From contig JAGCGE010000014.1 in assembly GCA_017649745.1 (NCBI GenBank), positions 1 to 16,137 on the forward strand: a DNA stretch of 16,137 nt, given 5' to 3'. Shown here in pieces: positions 6,574 through 13,190 of this stretch. Below the pieces are notes generated by a model. The model saw nothing but the letters and a program-made list of their open reading frames with translations. It did no database searches and was not told where the DNA came from. Every line of letters begins with the position of its first letter. Position 1 is the first letter of the stretch. The DNA is from Clostridiales bacterium (GTDB lineage: Bacteria; Bacillota_A; Clostridia; Saccharofermentanales; Saccharofermentanaceae). The position numbers and the translations under genes are program-made.

Positions 6574-8990
6574 TATCTTATCACCTCATCATAAATCTGT
6601 TCACAGACGCGGACTGACTCCATCGCGTCTTTAGTATAATAGGTCGCGCCGATCTGATCGGCAACGTCCTGTGTAAGAACTGCGCCTCCGACAAATGTCG
6701 GAACATCAAGACCTTGTTCTTTAAGTGCTTCGATCGTCTTTCTCATATAAACGACCGTTGTCGTCATAAGTGCAGAAAGTCCGACCGCTATAGGCTTATA
6801 TTCGCGTACTGCATCGCAAATGACAGACGCCTTAACATCTTTTCCAAGATCGATGACTTCGAAACCGTAGCTTTGGAGTACGACCTTGACGATGTTCTTA
6901 CCGATATCGTGTACGTCAGCTTCGACCGTCGCTATTACGATAGGTCCCTTCGCAGAAGAAGCATCAGTCTTGATATTCTTTCTGATCTCATCGAAAACAA
7001 GCTTAGCTGTCTCTGCTGATACCATAAGCTGTGGCAGGAAGATCTTACCCTTATCGTAATCATTTCCGACTTTATCGAGAGCAGGGATAAGTGAATCCGA
7101 TACGATCTCCAAAGGAGTCTTATCCAGCTTACCTGCTTCATCAACTGCCTTATGCTTCTGTCCCTTAACGATAGCATCAAACAAAGGATCGCCTGATGAC
7201 TCGTCAGTACCATTGGCAGTATCGCCTCCGGCAGGAGCAGCAGCTGTAGCAGAAGTAGCAGCAACTGTTACATCGTTTGCATGCTTCATGATATAGTCGG
7301 TAGCATTCTCGTCTTTAGCATTAAGTACTTCGAATGCATCAATAGCACTCATGAGTTCTCTGTCGAAAGGATTAAGGATAGGAAGCTTCAATCCGGCGAG
7401 CATCGCCATAACGATAAACGTTCTGTTAATGAGGGGTCTATTAGGAAGACCGAATGATACGTTACTTAATCCAAGGCAGGTAGAACATCCGAGACGGTCA
7501 GTTACATACTTAACGCACTTAACTGTCTCCATTACTTCCTTCTGCTGAGCACTTGCAGTAAGTACCAAACTGTCGATGATGATCTTCTCTTTACGGATAC
7601 CATACTTCGCAGCTTCATTAACGATATTCTCAGCGATCTTGAATCTCTCTTCAGCCGTCGGCGGGATACCTTCTTCGTTGATACAAAGACCTATTAGGAC
7701 ACCACCATACTTGGCAGCGATCGGGAAAACCGTATCCATAACTTCTTTCTTACCGTTAACTGAGTTGATAAGCGGGATTCCGTTATAGATCCTGCAGGCA
7801 TGTTCGAGAGCCTTAGGATCAGTACTGTCTATCTGGAGCGGAACATCGATGACTTCCTGAAGCTGCTTAACAAGGCTGACCATTACGGCTTCTTCATCGA
7901 TATTCGGAATACCAACGTTAACATCAAGAACGTCAGCACCTTTTTCGATCTGCTTAACGCCCTCATCAACGATATCATATAGACGACCCTCTAAGATCGC
8001 AGCCTTCATCTTCGGCTTACCTGTCGGGTTAAGTCTTTCTCCGCATCGTATTACTCTCTTGCCGATCTCGACCATGGTACTAGTACCGGTAACCATTGTT
8101 CTGTACGGCTTAGGTTCGTATTTAAATTCGTGTTTCTTGGATTCTTCGATACTCTTTTGGATATGCTCAGGTGTTGTTCCGCAGCAACCGCCGAAACCGG
8201 CGATACCTGCTTCGATCATCTCTCCGATGTAAAGAGCATATTCATCAGCATCTATATCATAATAAGTATTCTCACCATCGAACTTAGGAAGTCCTGCATT
8301 AGGTTCAACGAGAAGCGGCTTTTCAGCTACAGCCGTGATCCTCTTTACGATAGGCAGAAGCTCGCGAGGTCCCAAAGAACAGTTAATGCCGAGCATGTCA
8401 ACACCGAGAGCCTCAAGCGTAGTTACCATCTGCTCAGGAGAAGCACCTGTAAGTGTCTTACCATTATCACTAAATGATACGGAAGCGATCAAAGGAAGAT
8501 CTGAATTCTCTCTTACAGCAAGGATCGCAGCCTTAAGTTCGTAAAGGTCAGTCATCGTCTCGGCGATGAATCCGTCGACCTTACCGTCTGCTAATCTAAC
8601 CTGCTCAGCAAAGACTTCATATGCATCGTCGAATGAGAGATCACCCAAAGGTTCGAGGAGCTTACCGCACGGACCGATATCATAGAAGCAGTACTTATCC
8701 TTACGGTCGCCGATCGCCGCTCTCGCGTTCTTGATAGCGCCTTCGATAAGCTCAGCCATATCAATACCCTTATCAGTCGTATGGAATCTGTCACATCCGA
8801 ATGTGTTACAAGTAATGATATTGGCGCCTGCCTCAAGATATTCTCTATGGATCCTCTGAACCGTCTCAGGCTCGATCGTATTCATCTCGATACTCTGAAC
8901 ACCGGTCTTGATACCATACTTCTGGAGCATGGTTCCGAATCCGCCGTCAAAGAATATAAAGTTCTTACCAAACTGGTCTTTTATGTTCAT
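6573..8990 (-). CDS. metH: Cobalamin-dependent methionine synthase, core without reactivation domain
   Basis: Transfers a methyl group from 5-methyltetrahydrofolate to homocysteine through methylcobalamin, making methionine. Order in the 805-residue protein: homocysteine-binding domain (about 1-290) with zinc ligands Cys204, Cys269 and Cys270 (FGGCCGTTPEH); pterin-binding domain (about 300-570) starting near GERLNPTG (317-324); an Ala/Gly/Thr-rich linker (575-600); the cobalamin cap (about 600-680); and the B12-binding domain with DVHDIG (692-697), where His694 is the expected lower cobalt ligand. E. coli MetH is about 1,227 residues; here the C-terminal SAM-binding reactivation domain is absent and a separate protein (10562-11122) supplies it. 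Start ATG with AAAGGAG nine bases upstream. No SAM or cobalamin riboswitch fits in the 81-base upstream gap and no clear promoter is seen. Confidence 0.97.
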   Translation of the reverse strand: MNIKDQFGKNFIFFDGGFGTMLQKYGIKTGVQSIEMNTIEPETVQRIHREYLEAGANIITCNTFGCDRFHTTDKGIDMAELIEGAIKNARAAIGDRKDKYCFYDIGPCGKLLEPLGDLSFDDAYEVFAEQVRLADGKVDGFIAETMTDLYELKAAILAVRENSDLPLIASVSFSDNGKTLTGASPEQMVTTLEALGVDMLGINCSLGPRELLPIVKRITAVAEKPLLVEPNAGLPKFDGENTYYDIDADEYALYIGEMIEAGIAGFGGCCGTTPEHIQKSIEESKKHEFKYEPKPYRTMVTGTSTMVEIGKRVIRCGERLNPTGKPKMKAAILEGRLYDIVDEGVKQIEKGADVLDVNVGIPNIDEEAVMVSLVKQLQEVIDVPLQIDSTDPKALEHACRIYNGIPLINSVNGKKEVMDTVFPIAAKYGGVLIGLCINEEGIPPTAEERFKIAENIVNEAAKYGIRKEKIIIDSLVLTASAQQKEVMETVKCVKYVTDRLGCSTCLGLSNVSFGLPNRPLINRTFIVMAMLAGLKLPILNPFDRELMSAIDAFEVLNAKDENATDYIMKHANDVTVAATSATAAAPAGGDTANGTDESSGDPLFDAIVKGQKHKAVDEAGKLDKTPLEIVSDSLIPALDKVGNDYDKGKIFLPQLMVSAETAKLVFDEIRKNIKTDASSAKGPIVIATVEADVHDIGKNIVKVVLQSYGFEVIDLGKDVKASVICDAVREYKPIAVGLSALMTTTVVYMRKTIEALKEQGLDVPTFVGGAVLTQDVADQIGATYYTKDAMESVRVCEQIYDEVIR

Positions 8991-9071
8991 CCTCGAAAAC
9001 TCCTTTTAGAGTTATAAACCCTAATATCCTATCATATCTGAGTTTTCAGGTATATAAAAGAATGGACTTAT

Positions 9072-10454
9072 TTATTCCTCAACGTAAACAGCTTTAACAC
9101 AGATATCATTTGGATCTCCTTCTTCAAGTCCGACTGCATCTATGACCCTCTGATCAGTTACATCGACCCACTCACCGTCCATAAGAACAAACGACTGTCC
9201 TGGCGCACCTACAGTAACGTAATCCACCATCGGTCTTTTCTGAAAAGACGCTCCTTCGAAAAGGATCGGAAGACCATTGTGATAAGTTACGACGATCGAA
9301 TACTTTTCTACATCTATCGGCTCATCAAACTCGACAACATAATAACCTTCAAAATCAAAGTGAGCGTCTTTCGAACAAATAACCTCATTCATGTCAGCAT
9401 CGCGAACTTCAACGGTCACATCAAACTGAGCGTTATTATATGCATCGACCATAGAAGCAGAAGAATCATCATCTATATCATTTGGTCTAACATAAACGCC
9501 GACACCTGCAAGCTTTCCCTTATGATCGAAAACGCAGGCTCCTGTAGAATCCTCACCAAAGGACTTTCTCGCATAAGGAAATCCGGTGCTGTATGTTAAG
9601 ACTTCCGAATACTTGTCGGTTACGGAATAAAACGAATGATAGATCATCGTTGAATCATAAGAGATCCAATAGTAGCCATCGTTTCCGAATGATTTTCCGA
9701 AGCTGTTTTGTACAAGCCACGCGCCGTCATGCTCAGGCATCTGTCCGAAATATTCCTTAGGGAAATTGTCATCATAACCGACAATACATACCCAGTGATT
9801 AAGTTGATCCGTCGGATGGAAATCGACCGAAGTCATATATCCGTAGTGCATTCCTTCACTACTTGCATTGATGTATTTTACATCGGCCATGATGGCACCG
9901 TTTTCGCGGATGAATTCTTTGACTTCGTCAATGGTAAGACCGTTGCTCCACCTGACATCGCCGTCGCCGCCTTCGTATTTTCGATAGATAGAGATCTGAT
10001 CGAGGAAGTATCCGTCATAACCATCGCCGTAAGAGAGGTCACCGGTTACCGACATGAGATAACTCTCATTGCCAACAACTATACCATCTTCCTTATCAGG
10101 ACCTGCACATATCTGCATGATCGTGTTCATATCCATCAAAAGCTTACCGCCGCTTTTCTTGTTATAGTTGATCTCAGCACATGTCCTGCTCGCGAAAAAT
10201 CCGCACCTGCCGTCTATCTTCTGATCGCAGACTTCTGTTCCGTATCCTTCGTCAACCGACGAGTAATAACCTTCTTCTCCGTGAACATAATTCTCGTCTA
10301 TTGTCTCAGTTATCTCAGCAGTCACTTCGGTTGCCTTGGAAGCGGCAGTGGTCTCAGAAGAACCTACGTTACTTTTACTGCACGATGATAATGTCATTAA
10401 AAGAATGAAAGATGAAGCTAATAATTTGGAAAGATCACGTTTTAAAAAAGCCAT
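9072..10454 (-). CDS. Papain-like (C1 family) lipoprotein peptidase
   Basis: A predicted surface-anchored cysteine peptidase of 460 residues. A lipobox LSSC (Cys25) ends the signal peptide, followed by a Ser/Thr/Glu-rich linker (about 26-53). The C1 catalytic set is present: Gln78, Cys84 (DQKIDGRCGFFAS), His220 (LNHWVCIVGYDDNF) and Asn250 (GAWLVQNSFGKSFG); spacing matches the C1 subgroup with a lectin-like C-terminal domain (DQGKYGTCWAFA-type). The C-terminal part (about 300-460) fits that beta-sandwich domain. Oddities: Gly replaces the usual Trp after the catalytic Cys, and NSFG replaces NSWG, so activity may be altered. The gene lies between the MetH activation gene and metH without an obvious link to methionine. 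Its ribosome binding site (AGAGGA, six bases before ATG) is in a long inverted repeat. Substrates are unknown. Confidence 0.85.
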   Translation of the reverse strand: MAFLKRDLSKLLASSFILLMTLSSCSKSNVGSSETTAASKATEVTAEITETIDENYVHGEEGYYSSVDEGYGTEVCDQKIDGRCGFFASRTCAEINYNKKSGGKLLMDMNTIMQICAGPDKEDGIVVGNESYLMSVTGDLSYGDGYDGYFLDQISIYRKYEGGDGDVRWSNGLTIDEVKEFIRENGAIMADVKYINASSEGMHYGYMTSVDFHPTDQLNHWVCIVGYDDNFPKEYFGQMPEHDGAWLVQNSFGKSFGNDGYYWISYDSTMIYHSFYSVTDKYSEVLTYSTGFPYARKSFGEDSTGACVFDHKGKLAGVGVYVRPNDIDDDSSASMVDAYNNAQFDVTVEVRDADMNEVICSKDAHFDFEGYYVVEFDEPIDVEKYSIVVTYHNGLPILFEGASFQKRPMVDYVTVGAPGQSFVLMDGEWVDVTDQRVIDAVGLEEGDPNDICVKAVYVEE

Positions 10455-10457
10455 TGT

Positions 10458-10500
10458 TATATCCTCTTTTGTTTATTCGATGATTTCATCGTAGGATATA
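10458..10500 (-). promoter_or_regulatory. Structured leader pairing over the C1 peptidase ribosome binding site
   Basis: In the mRNA, TATATCCT (93-100 of the 10400 block) is exactly complementary to AGGATATA (58-65 of the same block), which contains the AGGA of the ribosome binding site and ends two bases before the ATG at 10454. Between the arms is a second hairpin, CGATG-AAAT-CATCG (10478-10491), then an A-rich single-stranded stretch. When folded, the 8-bp outer stem would hide the ribosome binding site. It may be a thermo- or factor-responsive translational switch, or chance in AT-rich DNA. Confidence 0.45.
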
Positions 10501-10525
10501 GACAATGTCTTTTCAAACAACTTAA

Positions 10526-10544
10526 CGTTGATATAAGGTCAACG
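10526..10544 (-). terminator. Possible weak terminator after the MetH activation gene
   Basis: On the minus strand, CGTTGA-CCTTATA-TCAACG makes a 6-bp stem with a 7-nt loop, 17 bases after the stop codon at 10562. The following TTAAGTTGTTTG is only moderately T-rich, so termination would be partial at best. Confidence 0.35.
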
Positions 10545-10561
10545 ATGATTCGATTGAACAA

Positions 10562-11122
10562 TCAGGCTTTAAAACCTATCAATCCCGTCATGGATTTAAA
10601 TGGATGCATCATGTTGCAAGGATCAAGTTCGATACCGATCTTACTGATCTCTGGGATCAGATCGAATATCTGGCGCTGCATCGTAAGAGGTACATCTCCG
10701 TATCCCGGCGCATATCGGAATGTCTCTTCCTTCAAGCCGAGTTTTTTCTGATACTCATCAGTTACAACTTCTATAAGACTATTGGCACATGAATCAAGAA
10801 GCACCATCCTTGAAGGCTCGGAATCTTTATATCTTGAAATACGCTTATCGACAGCACTTCCCAGAGTCGAAACAAGGATGCAGAGGCAATCACTTTGTTT
10901 TCGAGAAAAAAGACCAAAGGTGGACTTATAATCCAGATTCAGATCAACGTCCACATAATACTTGGAACCGTCGAAATGAAGCGGATAAAAACGATGGAGG
11001 AACTGAGGTCTTGCAACCTTCTTGATCTCCTCCATTGCTGACTCGACCATAAGGAGCTGCTCCTCATCAGGAGCCTCCTTAAGTCCGAGATATTTAAGTG
11101 CTAATTTGATGTCTTCGCTCAA
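10562..11122 (-). CDS. Stand-alone methionine synthase activation protein (MetH reactivation domain)
   Basis: Resembles the SAM-binding activation domain of cobalamin-dependent methionine synthase, which reductively methylates inactive cob(II)alamin. In the 186-residue protein, key family signatures are STLGSAVD (85-92), LLDSCANSLIE (108-118), RYAPGYGDVP (136-145, counterpart of E. coli RPAPGYPACP) and PFKSMTGLIGF (174-184). It supplies the part missing from metH at 6573-8990. The start is TTG at 11120-11122: the frame has a stop (TAA) shortly upstream, no ATG or GTG between, and GGAG lies eight bases before. TTG overlaps the HIT gene's TGA stop as TTGA, so it is likely translationally coupled to the HIT gene. 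Confidence in the family is high; partnership with this metH is inferred from complementarity and proximity. Confidence 0.88.
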   Translation of the reverse strand: MSEDIKLALKYLGLKEAPDEEQLLMVESAMEEIKKVARPQFLHRFYPLHFDGSKYYVDVDLNLDYKSTFGLFSRKQSDCLCILVSTLGSAVDKRISRYKDSEPSRMVLLDSCANSLIEVVTDEYQKKLGLKEETFRYAPGYGDVPLTMQRQIFDLIPEISKIGIELDPCNMMHPFKSMTGLIGFKA

Positions 11123-11460
11123 ATCATCTTCTCCGTAAGCTTAAGTCCACCGATAACGTGGAAGTGGATATGCTTTACAGTCTGACCACCGAACTCACGA
11201 CAGTTGTTGATGACTCTGAAGCCCTCACCGAGATTGTTGATCTCAGCAACTTTAGCGATAGCGCGGGAAACATCGCCCAATACCTTGTCAGCATCCTCTG
11301 AAGCTGAGATATCAAGGATATCTTCGAAGTGCTTCTTCGGAACTACCAAAACGTGAACCGGAGCTACAGGATTGATATCGTTAAAGCAGTATACGTTCTC
11401 ATCCTCGTATACAGGTGTTGAAGGGATCTTCTTGTCAATAATGTCACAAAATAAGCACAT
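11119..11460 (-). CDS. HIT-family nucleotide hydrolase/transferase
   Basis: A small cytoplasmic protein of the HINT/Fhit superfamily, likely hydrolysing nucleoside phosphoramidates or similar nucleotides. The 113-residue protein has the histidine triad KHIHFHV (His97, 99, 101 with the start used here), the N-terminal CLFCDIIDKKIPS motif with two Cys as in zinc-binding HINT proteins, and PVAPVHVLVVPKKH in the middle. I chose the ATG at 11458-11460: AGGAG (11468-11472) lies seven bases from it but only one base from the earlier in-frame ATG at 11464-11466. It follows the lipoprotein gene after about 50 bases without a terminator, and its stop overlaps the TTG start of the MetH activation gene. 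The physiological substrate is unknown. Confidence 0.93.
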   Translation of the reverse strand: MCLFCDIIDKKIPSTPVYEDENVYCFNDINPVAPVHVLVVPKKHFEDILDISASEDADKVLGDVSRAIAKVAEINNLGEGFRVINNCREFGGQTVKHIHFHVIGGLKLTEKMI

Positions 11461-11467
11461 AAGCATT

Positions 11468-11472
11468 CTCCT
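11468..11472 (-). promoter_or_regulatory. Ribosome binding site that sets the HIT gene start
   Basis: AGGAG on the minus strand. Its distance to the second ATG (seven bases) is normal, while the distance to the first (one base) is too short, so the protein should begin MCLFCD. Confidence 0.75.
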
Positions 11473-11510
11473 TTGTTTTTATCTATTCATAAGATATCAC
11501 AATAATAGTA

Positions 11511-13166
11511 TTACAGACCGTAGAGATAATTAACTTCCTCAAATATATCAGTATCAGGAACTCCGTCTACTTTGTTCTCATAACCGTCAAGAGCATCGAA
11601 TACGAGTGAATAGTAATCGTCACCGTTTGTAAGGAAAACCGTTCTATCTTCTGCATTTACACCATAGATATACAGCTCCGTACCCGCAGGAAGCGTTACC
11701 TTTTCTTCTGAATCACCTACGCAGAAATCAAAATCTATCGCTGTTTTCAATGGCAGTTCAAAAAATGTAAGAGCTCTGTCTATATCAACAAGATCCTCAG
11801 GGCACATATCATCATTAAGGAGATACCTATCAAGATAGTAGTATGTTCCAAGAAGGTCGATCCTCTTTTCAAAATATACAAACACAGTCGAATTACATTC
11901 AGTTGCCTCAAGACCAAGATCAGAAGCATACTGATAACTGCTAAAATCAGTAACATAACCCGATAAGTAACCGTCAATGGTTACAGGATCGGATAACTGA
12001 CCATCTCCGTTAAATGGTAGGAAACAAACGCTAGTAACTCCATCATATCCGTTGTATTGCAAAGCCAGAGAATAATTTCCTTCTCTGCAGAACAAAAATG
12101 CATCAACACTGAATATAACACTGGAAAATGTTGCAGAAGCAACAGTAAGAGAACTGTCTATATCCTGTACAGACATCTCAATACTACATTCCTCGCTGTT
12201 ATCATTAGGAACAAACTTGATCTGAACATCCAAATGCTTTCCGGTCACCGGATCCTGAATAACAGTACCAAGAGATTTTCCTTCTTTAGTTCTAGTGATA
12301 AAATCCATATCCCAGCCAAGATTACCTATAACGCAATCTTGAACATAAAACAGTTCAGGAACAGCGAAGGTTTCCCTGTTCTGCTCATCATAGAAATCAG
12401 TATATGTAACTGTGGAAACAGGATCAGTCGGATCGTATCCGCCTTCCCTCTCAGCTATAACCGTTACTCCGTTATAACCGATAAGATAATAAGCATCTCC
12501 CGTCTTCTTCATTCCGGTCTTGTCATAAACATAATCATCTTCATTTGTATCAAAACCAAAGATGTCTTCATAATTGTATAAATGACCTGTATTAACGTCA
12601 TATGAAAAAGCTTCAATGTAATCAAAGAGTGTTCCCTCTTCGAAATTACCGGAATATACAATATAGTGGACAGAGAAACTGAATACCTGACTGTCTGCCC
12701 TCGCTACCCTAACATCTTCAAGACAGTCTACGTTACCGTCAGTCTCCGGAAGATTATCGATTATCTCATAGAGCATATCTATTGTATTGGTCTCATTAAA
12801 AGAATCGATAGCAGAAGCAAGATCCGGATATCTCTCAATAGTCTCATCAGAAAGGAAGATGTTCCCTACTCGAACAGCCTTATCGCTTTCCTCTGCATAG
12901 TCATTCTGATAACGAACGGCATACTCTGGAAGATAACCATTATCCTTTTTAGGAACAGCCGTCGGTTCAGGAGCAGTCTCAGTAGGTTCCGGAACTACCA
13001 CCGACTCAATAGTTTCAGAAGTTGTAGTCTCCTCTGTTTCTTCAGTAGAAAGATCCTTTGATCTTACCTTTAAATCAGCAGGAGCTGTGGCGCTACAAGA
13101 TGTCAGCATTGCCAACATCATTGCAGATACCATAGCTCCTGAAAAAAATCGCTTGAACGATCTCAT
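11511..13166 (-). CDS. Lipoprotein with DUF3298-like region, function unknown
   Basis: A 551-residue predicted lipoprotein: basic N-terminus, hydrophobic stretch, and lipobox LTSC with Cys24 as the lipidated residue. A Thr/Glu/Pro-rich linker (about 40-74) follows, then a long acidic, Tyr/Asp-rich ectodomain. Residues about 151-203 (VRVARADSQVFSF, then FSYDVNTGHLYNYEDIF) resemble the DUF3298 pattern found in RsiV- and PdaC-like extracytoplasmic proteins, but the usual GGAH is missing, so the match is tentative. The C-terminal half is not recognised. It begins 24 bases after the alaS stop, with AGGAAG before the ATG, and no terminator or promoter is visible between, so it is probably in the alaS transcript. 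Sensing or binding at the cell surface is only a guess. Confidence 0.8.
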   Translation of the reverse strand: MRSFKRFFSGAMVSAMMLAMLTSCSATAPADLKVRSKDLSTEETEETTTSETIESVVVPEPTETAPEPTAVPKKDNGYLPEYAVRYQNDYAEESDKAVRVGNIFLSDETIERYPDLASAIDSFNETNTIDMLYEIIDNLPETDGNVDCLEDVRVARADSQVFSFSVHYIVYSGNFEEGTLFDYIEAFSYDVNTGHLYNYEDIFGFDTNEDDYVYDKTGMKKTGDAYYLIGYNGVTVIAEREGGYDPTDPVSTVTYTDFYDEQNRETFAVPELFYVQDCVIGNLGWDMDFITRTKEGKSLGTVIQDPVTGKHLDVQIKFVPNDNSEECSIEMSVQDIDSSLTVASATFSSVIFSVDAFLFCREGNYSLALQYNGYDGVTSVCFLPFNGDGQLSDPVTIDGYLSGYVTDFSSYQYASDLGLEATECNSTVFVYFEKRIDLLGTYYYLDRYLLNDDMCPEDLVDIDRALTFFELPLKTAIDFDFCVGDSEEKVTLPAGTELYIYGVNAEDRTVFLTNGDDYYSLVFDALDGYENKVDGVPDTDIFEEVNYLYGL

Positions 13167-13190
13167 ATTTCTTCCTCTCTATGAAAGATC

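Noticed and set aside
6573..8990. metH as a truncated pseudogene
   Set aside because: The frame is intact, ends cleanly at the trmB start, and the missing domain is encoded by a separate nearby gene, so this is a natural split form.
8991..9071. SAM or cobalamin riboswitch upstream of metH
   Set aside because: The 81-base AT-rich gap is too short and lacks the conserved cores; only a 4-bp stem (CTGA-AAAC-TCAG) is present.
9708..10388. Open frame of 226 codons on the plus strand
   Set aside because: Antisense to the C1 peptidase gene, whose catalytic motifs are clear; no family features in the plus-strand translation.
9072..10454. Loss of the catalytic Cys in the C1 peptidase
   Set aside because: A papain-style alignment put Phe at the catalytic site, but the lectin-like subgroup alignment (DQ-4 residues-C-x-x-F-A) places Cys84 there, with His220 and Asn250 also present.
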